The position numbers were made by a program, and so were the translations under genes. The notes under the pieces are model-generated. The model had not been told where the DNA came from and ran no database searches. It was given only the letters and a program-made list of their open reading frames with translations. Source: Leptotrichiaceae bacterium (GTDB lineage Bacteria; Fusobacteriota; Fusobacteriia; Fusobacteriales; Leptotrichiaceae). Taken from it: a stretch of DNA of 7,154 bases. The stretch lies in NCBI GenBank assembly GCA_030532815.1, contig JAUNKI010000105.1, forward strand, positions 1 through 7,154, written 5' to 3'. Shown piece after piece: positions 1 to 5,565 of the stretch; the stretch's first letter is position 1, and each line of letters opens with the position of its first letter.

Positions 1-17
1 AGAAATAAATAATTAGA

Positions 18-60
18 AGAAAGCTATTTCAGATTACTATACGGAAATAGCTTTTCTTTT
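18..60 (+). terminator. Rho-independent terminator of an upstream gene
   Basis: A perfect 10-bp stem (AAGCTATTTC at 21-30 with GAAATAGCTT at 44-53) surrounds a 13-nt loop and is followed by a T-rich run (52-60). It probably ends transcription of a plus-strand gene lying left of the window. It also insulates the regulator gene that follows. Confidence 0.8.
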
Positions 61-138
61 AAAAATAATTTTATTATGCACTATAAAAACGGGCTATTTA
101 AAATTAGGGACTGTAAAATAAATTAAATTTCGAGTATA

Positions 139-1212
139 ATGAGAGAAATAAATTTTTTTAACTATATTGTCAAAGTAAGGAATGGTAAGACTGTGAAAAT
201 TAGAGGAAAGACAGAAAATGAGTATGAAAAAGAAAAATTTGAAAGTATTTTTAATAGTGATGAATTAAAAGAATCATTTGAAATCAAAGAAATTAAAAAG
301 GAATTCGGGAAAAAATACAGTTTAATTTCAAAAGAAGAAAATTTTAAATGTATGTTGGAACGATATGAACTTGATGAGGATTATGAAGTATATATTTTAA
401 AGGCAACAGGAAAAACAAAAAAAGAACTTTTTTATTCCAAAGCAGATTCAAATATATTTGAAATAATGTACTGCCTTGAAGGGGAATGTCTCATATCCTG
501 CACTCAGAATAAAAAACATTATTATTTAAAAAAAGGTGATATTTTAATTTATAAAGTAAATAATGATGGTATTAATAAATACAAATTTGAAAACAGTGAC
601 GTAAAAAAAATACTTATTTTTCTGAATATGGATAATTTGGAGTCAAACCTTTCAAAGTCAATGGATAAAGAATCTTTTTGTAAATGGAAGGAAAAAGTTT
701 TAAATATTTTTGAAAATGATACTTTCTGTTACGGAAAGTCGAACTCGGAAGTAAATATTCTGTCAAATCAAATTGAAAATATGTTAATCAATGATGTCAA
801 TGATTATCTCGAATTTAAAATGAAAATTTTTCATTTTTTATTTCTGATTTTAAAAATTCGGGTTAACTCTATGGAAACAATAGTAGTCGACGATATACAG
901 ATAGTAAAAGAAATGAAGGAAATGCTGGACAGATATTCAATTTCTGAAATTCCGACTATAAAGGAATTGTATAAAAGCTTAAAGATCAGTAATTATCAAT
1001 TACAAAGAGCATTTAAGAAAATAGAGGGGATTACTATTTATCAGTATATACAGAAAAAGAAAATGGAATATTCAAAATTTTTACTTGAAACTACAGATAA
1101 AAATATACTTGATATAGCTATTGAAGTAGGGTATGAAAATCCGAGTAAATTTTCAAAAACTTTTAAAAAATATTTCGGAATTTTACCGAGTAAATATCAG
1201 AGAAAATATTAA
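139..1212 (+). CDS. AraC/XylS-family transcriptional regulator
   Basis: A 357-residue cytoplasmic DNA-binding regulator. The C-terminal ~100 residues (about 257-357) form the double helix-turn-helix of the AraC family. The first HTH is near 270-296 (IPTIKELYKSLKISNYQLQR). The second is near 320-345, with the family signature NILDIAIEVGYENPSKFSKTF and the ending FGILPSKYQRK. Residues about 95-165 look like a cupin-type sensing domain (FEIMYCLEGECLIS, then YYLKKGDILIYKV). This overall architecture resembles PchR/YbtA-like regulators, which often control iron or siderophore uptake, but no target gene is visible here, so the ligand is unknown. The gene is monocistronic, bounded by terminators on both sides. 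The start is uncertain: ATG 139 has no Shine-Dalgarno and overlaps a TATAAT (135-140); an in-frame stop lies at 124-126. A downstream GTG at 193 is possible. Confidence 0.9.
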   Translation: MREINFFNYIVKVRNGKTVKIRGKTENEYEKEKFESIFNSDELKESFEIKEIKKEFGKKYSLISKEENFKCMLERYELDEDYEVYILKATGKTKKELFYSKADSNIFEIMYCLEGECLISCTQNKKHYYLKKGDILIYKVNNDGINKYKFENSDVKKILIFLNMDNLESNLSKSMDKESFCKWKEKVLNIFENDTFCYGKSNSEVNILSNQIENMLINDVNDYLEFKMKIFHFLFLILKIRVNSMETIVVDDIQIVKEMKEMLDRYSISEIPTIKELYKSLKISNYQLQRAFKKIEGITIYQYIQKKKMEYSKFLLETTDKNILDIAIEVGYENPSKFSKTFKKYFGILPSKYQRKY

Positions 1213-1214
1213 AT

Positions 1215-1267
1215 AAAATTGTCTTAAATTAAATGATGTTTTTTGTTTTAAGACAATTTTTTATTTT
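1215..1267 (+). terminator. Strong intrinsic terminator after the AraC-type gene
   Basis: A 14-bp perfect stem (AAAATTGTCTTAAA at 1215-1228 with TTTAAGACAATTTT at 1247-1260) has an 18-nt loop and is followed by T-rich sequence. It begins three bases after the stop codon at 1210-1212. The stem is symmetric enough to act on the other strand too, but no minus-strand gene faces it. Confidence 0.9.
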
Positions 1268-1416
1268 TACGTAAAGCATTTAACAGAGTAAACGGAAAAA
1301 TTATGAAAAAATAATAACAGGAATAAAATAAAAAACTTACACTAAATAAAGACAGAAATAAGTAAAAAAAGAAATAAATTAAGATATATTTAAAATAAAA
1401 TTTTGGAGATAATATA

Positions 1417-1864
1417 ATGAAAAATAACGTAATATCAGTAACATTCAAAAATAAATTGAATACATATAAAGTTCTTTCAGAGATTAAAAATAATTTTGTA
1501 AATAAAAAGTTATACAATAGTTGAAACAGCAGTAATAAAAAAGGAAAGTGACAAAATAAGCTTTAAAGACGGTTTTTTAAATTTAGGTATTAGGATTTTT
1601 ATCAGGAGAACTAATAAGAAGTTTTATCGGAATTATAAGGAATTTCTCGAACGAGGTGGCAAGTTTACTAATCAGAGGATAAAACGGAGTGGAATTAGAT
1701 GACTCAATAGACAGAATATTGAAGAATGTCGCAAAATATCTGACAGATGGACATTTCAGATTTATCATGTTTGTAATTGAAAGTTTATACTGAAAGTTAT
1801 TAAAGATTCGGATAAAAAATAAGAAGAAGTATCATACGAGATAGGAACATATATTAAATTGTGA
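1417..1864 (+). pseudogene. Decayed DUF1269-like membrane protein gene
   Basis: A good ribosome site (GGAGAT, 1405-1410) precedes ATG 1417. The first frame reads MKNNVISVTFKNKLNTYKVL and stops at 1522-1524. The protein continues in other frames: YTIVETAVIKKESDKISFKD, then GFLSGELIRSFIGII, then DDSIDRILKNVAKYLTDG and FIMFVIES, and finally DSDKK, a stop, and EEVSYE. In that order the pieces match what I recall of the DUF1269-type family: an N-terminal VxxFK segment, a central glycine-rich membrane hairpin, and a C-terminal ferredoxin-like half. Several glycines expected in the hairpin are replaced and at least three frame changes or stops are present, so no product is likely. Family assignment is by memory of the pattern. 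Minus-strand open frames over this stretch have no ribosome site and look like chance. Confidence 0.6.
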
Positions 1865-2028
1865 ATTTTATACATTTTATGATTTTTATAAAATAATTAA
1901 AAATAATGTTTTTAAATTTAAAAAAATATAATATTTGTAGTTAGAAAATTATTTTCATTTATGAAGTAAAAACTGTTTCCCGCTGGATTAAATTCACCGT
2001 AAAAGATTTGAAAAATAAGCAGTTGTAA
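1865..2028. other. Gene-free AT-rich spacer
   Basis: I see no intact gene here. A 20-codon open stretch at 1965-2027 reads VKTVSRWIKFTVKDLKNKQL before a stop. It looks like the tail of some decayed DNA-binding protein but is too short to assign. The promoter of the next gene follows directly. Confidence 0.5.
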
Positions 2029-2057
2029 TTGACGATGTATTGAAATAATGGTAGAAT
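2029..2057 (+). promoter_or_regulatory. Sigma70-type promoter of the DUF4846 lipoprotein gene
   Basis: TTGACG (2029-2034) and TAGAAT (2052-2057) are separated by exactly 17 bases, close to consensus. The ribosome site GAGGTG (2076-2081) lies 7 bases before ATG 2089. This implies a single-gene transcript with a short 5' leader. Confidence 0.75.
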
Positions 2058-2088
2058 AAATTATTATTTATGAAAGAGGTGAATTTTA

Positions 2089-2976
2089 ATGAAAAAAAAT
2101 ATAGATATAAAAAAATTTTTAATATTTTTATTTGTATGTTTGCAAATCAGTTGTAATGCTGAAAATAAAAAAAACGTGGATAATAAAAATATACAGACAG
2201 GTCAAAGTTCCATAGATAAATTGACAACATTAAAAGCTATAAATTCAGAAGGAATGACTGTAGAAAGTAGATATAATCCGCCTGAAGGATATAAAAGGGT
2301 GCAAGTTGAGAAAGGAAGTTTTGCACAATTTCTAAGAAATCAGAAACTTAAACCTTATGGAGAAAAGGTTCTGTTTTTTAACGGTCAGGTTAAGAGAAGT
2401 GAAGGAATTTACGACAGTGTAATTGATGTGGAAATAGGTGATAGAGATTTACATCAGTGTGCCGATGCGATAATGCTCCTTAGAGGGGAATATTTTTACT
2501 CCAAAAAAGAATACAGTAAAATAAATTTTAATTTTGTATCAGGCTTTAATGCAGAATATTCAAAATGGATGGAAGGATACAGGATAAATCCTAAAGGAAA
2601 GGGTAATTATTATAAGAAAACAAATCCTTCAAATACTTATAAAGATTTCAGAAATTTCATGAATATGGTATTTGCTTATTCAGGAACTCTTTCCCTTGAA
2701 AAAGAAATGAAACCTCAAACTCCAGAAAATATGAAAATAGGAGATGTATTTATAATGGGTGGAAGTCCTGGTCATGCAGTAATAATTGTAGATATGGCTG
2801 TAAATGATAAAGGAGAAAAAATATTTATACTGGCACAGTCCTATATGCCTGCCCAACAGACACAGATATTATTAAATCCGGATAAGAATATGGGAGTTTG
2901 GTATTCTTTAAAAAATAAAGATGTTCTTATTACTCCTGAATGGAAATTTCCTGTTAGTAAACTGAAAAAATTTTAA
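2089..2976 (+). CDS. DUF4846 family protein, probable lipoprotein
   Basis: A 295-residue exported protein, apparently full length. Residues 1-22 form a signal peptide: basic start, hydrophobic stretch FLIFLFVCLQIS, then Cys22 in a loose lipobox (LQISC), so membrane anchoring through Cys22 is likely. Residues 24-58 are a polar linker. The rest matches my memory of the DUF4846 family: YNPPEGYKRV (62-71), FLRNQKLKPYG, VIDVEIGDRDLHQCADAIML (111-130), INFNFVSGFNAEYSKWMEGY, FAYSGTLSL, then GDVFIMGGSPGHAVIIVD (218-235), AQSYMPAQ (249-256), and a closing WYSLKNKDVLITPEWKF. The function of this family is not established. Cys124 and His229, in a GDV...GHAVIIVD context like NlpC/P60 and CHAP enzymes, suggest a papain-like cell-wall hydrolase fold; this is inference. 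It has its own promoter and ribosome site, and no clear terminator follows. Confidence 0.88.
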   Translation: MKKNIDIKKFLIFLFVCLQISCNAENKKNVDNKNIQTGQSSIDKLTTLKAINSEGMTVESRYNPPEGYKRVQVEKGSFAQFLRNQKLKPYGEKVLFFNGQVKRSEGIYDSVIDVEIGDRDLHQCADAIMLLRGEYFYSKKEYSKINFNFVSGFNAEYSKWMEGYRINPKGKGNYYKKTNPSNTYKDFRNFMNMVFAYSGTLSLEKEMKPQTPENMKIGDVFIMGGSPGHAVIIVDMAVNDKGEKIFILAQSYMPAQQTQILLNPDKNMGVWYSLKNKDVLITPEWKFPVSKLKKF

Positions 2977-3486
2977 TAATGTGAAAGTGGAGTCATAAAT
3001 AGATTGTATAAAAATTAAAGATGATAGGGCTGTCTTATAAGTTAAAAATAATTCTCTAACTATAAGCATTATATATTTCTAAAAATTAAAAGATATTGTT
3101 TTTAGTACTTTTATGAAAATAGAAAATATAATTGAGGTGTTTTTGAGAATTATGAAAATGATGAATTTTTAACGGAAATTTTAAAAAATGCAAATAGTAG
3201 AATATAAATTTTATTACGACTATGCTAATTTAAAAATAAAAAAATAGATTGAAAATATTATAGATTTTGAGTTTTAAGGCACGCTTTAAGTAAATTGGGA
3301 TATTGAAATATTAATTTTTTAAATATGAAACTATAAGAATTATGATAAATTAATAAAAAGTACAGGAATTGAAAAATAAAAGAAATAGCAGAACAAAAAA
3401 TTATATTTGATTTTTATTACTATTTACACTGAAAAATAAGAAATATTTGAAAAAAATGTTTTTTTAGTGAAATAATAAAAATTATA
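2977..3486. other. Gene-free region with scraps of decayed coding sequence
   Basis: No intact gene is visible. At 3113 a start reads MKIENIIEVFLRIMKMMNF and stops at 3170-3172. A shift into a neighbouring frame gives FENYENDEFLTEILKNANSR, which looks like a continuation. Further scraps up to about 3400 (IENIIDFEF, VNWDIEILI, NYKNYDKLIKSTGI) occur between stops. This suggests a small, heavily eroded gene of unknown family. A motif at 3027-3043 (GGGCTGTCTTATAAGTT) resembles some insertion-sequence ends, but no partner end is seen. Confidence 0.35.
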
Positions 3487-3691
3487 GTCGGATAGAAATA
3501 TATGATATATTTAGTTCAGATTAAAGGAGGACAAGAACAATTGAATAGAAACATAGGATGTATTTAAATTGTTCTCCCCCTTGTTATTTTGTATGATTGA
3601 ATAAGAGTATAAGATGAATTTAAGCTACAAATTTGTATATTATTTGTATATTACGAGGTTAATTGAATAGGAACATAAGACGAATTTAAAC
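3487..3691 (+). CRISPR. Degenerate CRISPR-like array remnant, 3-4 repeats
   Basis: Three 30-bp direct repeats occur at 3540-3569, 3596-3625 and 3662-3691, and a weaker one at 3487-3516. The best copy begins ATTGAATA, has ACATAGGATG in the middle and ends TATTTAAAT. Copy 2 matches it at about 22 of 30 bases, as does the copy at 3487. Copy 3 differs at about six positions. The unique stretches between are 23, 26 and 36 bases; 36 is normal for CRISPR spacers and the shorter ones suggest deletions. The sequence resembles type I-B/III repeats of clostridia and fusobacteria, in which the ATTTAAAT end forms the crRNA 5' handle; that would place any leader on the left. No cas genes lie nearby. A near-identical copy ends the window (7126-7154), which supports a true repeat family. 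It is probably inactive. Caution: AT-rich DNA inflates chance matches, and the 3487 copy is doubtful. Confidence 0.6.
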
Positions 3692-3803
3692 TCTTTTATT
3701 CAGTTTCTGTTATTGTTAGTGTGAAAAATAAGAGATTTATTCAAATATATTAGTACTTATTTTTTGTTTAATTTGTTTTTAAATAAAAAAATTAAAATAA
3801 TAG
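3692..3803. other. AT-rich spacer between repeat remnant and tRNA promoter
   Basis: I see no gene. GATTTATTCAAAT at 3734-3746 resembles the 3' half of the repeat (11 of 13 bases), but its 5' half does not match, so I do not count it as a copy. Confidence 0.4.
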
Positions 3804-3832
3804 TTGAAATTAATATAAAAATATAGTATACT
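3804..3832 (+). promoter_or_regulatory. Promoter of the tRNA operon
   Basis: TTGAAA (3804-3809) and TATACT (3827-3832) are spaced by 17 bases and lie 18 bases before the first tRNA. This is the only strong promoter ahead of the three tRNA genes, which are only 5-7 bases apart and so must be cotranscribed. Confidence 0.75.
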
Positions 3833-3849
3833 GTTAAAGTATTAAAAGT

Positions 3850-3925
3850 GGTCGCATAGCTCAGTTGGGAGAGCACCTGCCTTACAAGCAGGGGGTCATT
3901 GGTTCGAGCCCAATTGTGACCACCA
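3850..3925 (+). tRNA. tRNA-Val (anticodon TAC)
   Basis: A complete 76-base cloverleaf: acceptor GGTCGCA/TGTGACC (one G-T pair), D stem GCTC/GAGC, anticodon arm CCTGC-CTTACAA-GCAGG, T arm ATTGG-TTCGAGC-CCAAT, discriminator A and an encoded CCA. The anticodon TAC reads GTA and probably other GTN valine codons. First gene of the tRNA operon. Confidence 0.97.
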
Positions 3926-3932
3926 TTTTTAT

Positions 3933-4009
3933 GGAGGTGTAGCTCAGTTGGTTAGAGTGCTTGCCTGTCACGCAAGATGTCGCGAGTTCGAGTCTCGTCA
4001 CTTCCGCCA
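3933..4009 (+). tRNA. tRNA-Asp (anticodon GTC)
   Basis: A complete 77-base cloverleaf: acceptor GGAGGTG/CACTTCC (one G-T pair), D stem GCTC/GAGT, anticodon arm CTTGC-CTGTCAC-GCAAG, T arm GCGAG-TTCGAGT-CTCGT, discriminator G (typical of tRNA-Asp) and an encoded CCA. It reads GAC/GAT and lies 7 bases after tRNA-Val. Confidence 0.97.
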
Positions 4010-4014
4010 TTTAT

Positions 4015-4090
4015 GCCCAGATAGCTCAGTCGGTAGAGCAAGGGACTGAAAATCCCTGTGTCCGTGGTTCGATTCCGCGTCTGGGCACCA
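4015..4090 (+). tRNA. tRNA-Phe (anticodon GAA)
   Basis: A complete 76-base cloverleaf: acceptor GCCCAGA/TCTGGGC, D stem GCTC/GAGC, anticodon arm AGGGA-CTGAAAA-TCCCT, T arm CGTGG-TTCGATT-CCGCG, discriminator A and an encoded CCA. It reads TTT/TTC. It is the last tRNA before the mobile-element remnant; tRNA 3' ends are common integration sites, but I find no second copy of its 3' end in the window. Confidence 0.97.
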
Positions 4091-4133
4091 TACTTAACCA
4101 CTGAAAAATATAAATAAACTCAATAAATAAAAG

Positions 4134-4168
4134 AAAAAGCACTATTTATAATTTAGTGCTTTTTTATA
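4134..4168. terminator. Bidirectional terminator between tRNA operon and recombinase stub
   Basis: An 11-bp perfect stem (AAAAAGCACTA, 4134-4144, with TAGTGCTTTTT, 4154-4164) has a 9-nt loop, with T-runs downstream on the plus strand and A-runs on the left giving T-runs for the minus strand. It ends the tRNA transcript and overlaps the stop codon (4164-4166) of the convergent minus-strand frame. Confidence 0.85.
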
Positions 4169-4490
4169 TTTCTAACTTTATCTCTATGTCCAATTTTTTA
4201 TTATTATGTACTTTTATTTCCAATATAAGCATTTTAAATATTTCATTCAGTTCTTTTTTATCTGTGTCGTCTATATTTAAAATAACACTTCTTAGTAATT
4301 CGATGTTGTCATTCTTATAAAATTTACTTTCTTCAATTTGCTTTAATTTTTTATATTTAATTATATCATTGTCAGTAATTTGGATTTTTGTATCTATCTC
4401 CATTTTTACTTCTGTATAATCTTTTTCAGAAATTACTTTTTTGAGCAACAGCTTTAATACTTCTTTTTGCTCTTTTTCTTCTCCTTTTTT
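4164..4490 (-). pseudogene. C-terminal remnant of a large serine recombinase
   Basis: The minus-strand frame runs from a stop at 4491-4493 to the stop at 4164-4166, about 108 codons, with no convincing start (an in-frame TTG at 4446-4448 lacks a ribosome site). It reads KKGEEKEQKEVLK, then LLKKVISEKDYTEVKMEID, then lysine-rich helices, then ELLRSVILNIDDTDKKELNE and EIKVHNNKKLDIEIKLEI. A coiled-coil stretch with an ISEKDYTEVK-type element, followed by a beta-rich tail, is the usual ending of phage and transposon large serine recombinases (resolvase, recombinase and zinc-ribbon domains before it). Those catalytic and DNA-binding parts, normally another 350-450 residues, are missing to the right. 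The protein would have integrated or excised the element; this stub cannot. The assignment is by pattern and moderately sure. Confidence 0.55.
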
Positions 4491-4610
4491 TTATTCTAAC
4501 ATACAGAATTAATAAAATAAGAAAAGAAAATAAGACAATGACAATTGAATATGACTGTGAAACTAAAATATTTGTTTTTTGAATTTGTAATAGTATAATT
4601 AAAATTACTC

Positions 4611-4639
4611 TTTAATTTCTCTTAGAAATAAGGTATAAT
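4611..4639 (+). promoter_or_regulatory. Candidate promoter of the PH-SHOCT gene
   Basis: A perfect TATAAT (4634-4639) lies 29 bases before the start codon, with a weak TTTAAT at -35 (4611-4616), 17 bases apart. A strong ribosome site AGGAGG (4656-4661) follows, 7 bases before ATG 4669. Confidence 0.6.
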
Positions 4640-4668
4640 GTAGAAGATTATTTTTAGGAGGAATTAAA

Positions 4669-5187
4669 ATGAAAACAATGAAAGAAATTGAAAAAATGCT
4701 ATCGGAATGTGGAGCGAGTGATTTTCGTGGAACAAAGAAAGAAGTTAAAGAACTTCCTAATGTTATTCATGATGATGAGATTATAACATATGCTACATCA
4801 GGACTTTGGGAGGGAAATACTTGGTTAATAATTTCAACAGATAAAAGAGTTATTTTTTTAGATAAAGGAATACTTTTTGGATTAAAACAAATTGAAATAC
4901 CTCTTAATAAAATTAATTCAATAGGGCAAAAAAAAGGACTTCTTTTTGGAGAAATAGAAATATGGGACGGAGCATCTAAAATGAAAATAACACACATTTC
5001 AAAAGAAACTTTAATTCCATTTGTGAACGCTGTAAATAAAGCTAAAGAAGAACTAGAAAAACCAAAGCAACATTCCATAAATCAAGTTTCTGCTGCCGAT
5101 GAATTAATAAAGTTTAAAAGATTATTAGACCAAGGTGTAATAACTCAAGAAGAATTTGATAAGAAAAAGAAAGAATTATTAGGTTAA
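4669..5187 (+). CDS. PH-domain and SHOCT-domain protein
   Basis: A 172-residue soluble protein, intact. Residues about 35-125 look like a bacterial PH domain (bPH_3/YokE type): DEIITYATSGLW, then WLIISTDKRVIFLDKGILFG, IEIPLNKINSIGQKKGLLFG, and a closing helix IPFVNAVNKAKEEL. Residues about 143-171 are a SHOCT motif (DELIKFKRLLDQGVITQEEF, then KKKKELL), a short C-terminal module thought to mediate oligomerisation. Such proteins are common in prophages and other mobile elements of Firmicutes and Fusobacteria, with no established role. It has its own promoter, an excellent ribosome site and its own terminator, so it is a single-gene unit. It is the first intact gene of an otherwise decayed element, which suggests it may be useful to the host or too young to have decayed. 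The open frame opposite it is a shadow. Confidence 0.85.
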   Translation: MKTMKEIEKMLSECGASDFRGTKKEVKELPNVIHDDEIITYATSGLWEGNTWLIISTDKRVIFLDKGILFGLKQIEIPLNKINSIGQKKGLLFGEIEIWDGASKMKITHISKETLIPFVNAVNKAKEELEKPKQHSINQVSAADELIKFKRLLDQGVITQEEFDKKKKELLG

Positions 5188-5198
5188 AATATATTATT

Positions 5199-5236
5199 AA
5201 TCACAGGACATAAAAAATTCTGTGATTTTTTTTAAA
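5199..5236 (+). terminator. Intrinsic terminator after the PH-SHOCT gene
   Basis: An 8-bp stem AATCACAG (5199-5206) / CTGTGATT (5220-5227) with a 13-nt loop is followed by a run of T residues. It separates the PH-SHOCT gene from the ribbon-helix-helix gene. Confidence 0.85.
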
Positions 5237-5244
5237 AAAGGTTC

Positions 5245-5290
5245 TTGACTCTTATCGCGATACATTAAATAATTGTGTCGAGATATAAGG
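5245..5290 (+). promoter_or_regulatory. Promoter with paired TCGNGATA operator-like sites
   Basis: A TTGACT -35 (5245-5250) is followed by a plausible -10 (TAAATA 5266-5271 or AATAAT 5268-5273). Between them lies a perfect 10-bp palindrome TATCGCGATA (5253-5262), striking in such AT-rich DNA. TCGCGATACA (5255-5264) recurs as TCGAGATATA (5278-5287), 23 bases on, just before the ribosome site. Two similar sites flanking the -10 suggest an operator. The small ribbon-helix-helix protein encoded next is the natural candidate for autoregulation; this is inference. Confidence 0.55.
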
Positions 5291-5302
5291 AGAGTGATTA
5301 AA

Positions 5303-5470
5303 ATGTCAAAAAGTAGAGCAGATTATTTTAAAGAAAGGAGAAAAAAATTAAAAACATTTAGTGTCAATATTAATAAAGAATTAGCTGAAAAATTAGAGAG
5401 CAAATTAGAAGAAAAAAAGACAAAAACAAGCTGGTTAATCGAAAAAATAAAAGAAGAAATTAATGAATAA
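5303..5470 (+). CDS. Small ribbon-helix-helix DNA-binding protein (Arc/CopG type)
   Basis: A 55-residue protein. ATG 5303 is chosen because the ribosome site AGGAGAG (5288-5294) sits 8 bases before it; a longer GTG-started version from 5273 lacks a ribosome site and would begin inside the promoter. Residues 1-16 form a basic arm (SRADYFKERRKKLK). Residues 17-23 (KTFSVNI) fit the DNA-contacting beta strand, and NKELAEKLESKLEEK and TSWLIEKIKEEI fit the two helices. Proteins of this class dimerise and repress their own or neighbouring promoters in plasmids, phages and toxin-antitoxin modules. No toxin-like partner is recognisable: the next gene (5566) is about 95 bases downstream and is a larger helical protein. 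Expected role: repressor of the operator-like sites just upstream. Confidence 0.8.
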   Translation: MSKSRADYFKERRKKLKTFSVNINKELAEKLESKLEEKKTKTSWLIEKIKEEINE

Positions 5471-5565
5471 AAAACAACAAAGGAGCTTATATAACAATAA
5501 TAGTTATTTCAACTCCATTATACTGTATAAACTCTAAAAAATCAATATTTTTAGGAGGAAAAGAA
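5471..5565 (+). promoter_or_regulatory. Intergenic leader with hairpin and palindrome
   Basis: This gap holds a hairpin (ATAAC 5491-5495 / GTTAT 5503-5507, with outer GGAG/CTCC pairing) and a palindrome TTATAC-T-GTATAA (5518-5530). The latter contains TATACT and TATAAA, either of which could serve as a -10, though no good -35 is seen. It ends in the ribosome site AGGAGG (5553-5558). There is no T-run, so the hairpin is not a standard terminator. It may be an operator or leader for the next gene. Confidence 0.35.

Noticed and set aside
1248..1517. Minus-strand 89-residue open frame rich in Phe, Leu and Tyr
   Set aside because: It overlaps the AraC terminator and the start of the decayed plus-strand gene. 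It has no ribosome site, and its composition is what the complement of AT-rich Lys-coding DNA gives.
1583..1768. Minus-strand 61-residue open frame
   Set aside because: It lies opposite the readable pieces of the decayed DUF1269-like gene and has no start signals; it is a shadow.
3027..3043. GGGCTGTCTTATAAGTT as an insertion-sequence terminal repeat
   Set aside because: No matching inverted end or transposase remnant was found in the window.
3717..3746. A fifth CRISPR-like repeat
   Set aside because: Only the last 13 bases resemble the repeat; the first 17 match no better than chance in AT-rich DNA.
4071..4090. tRNA-Phe 3' end as an attachment site for the element
   Set aside because: No second copy of the tRNA 3' sequence is visible in the window, and the recombinase stub is of the serine type, which does not usually target tRNA ends.
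4767..5078. Minus-strand 103-residue open frame
   Set aside because: It lies entirely opposite the PH-SHOCT gene, whose frame has clear domains, a ribosome site and a promoter.
5273..5302. Longer GTG-started version of the ribbon-helix-helix protein
   Set aside because: There is no ribosome site before GTG 5273, and it would begin within the promoter/operator; ATG 5303 has a well-placed AGGAGAG.
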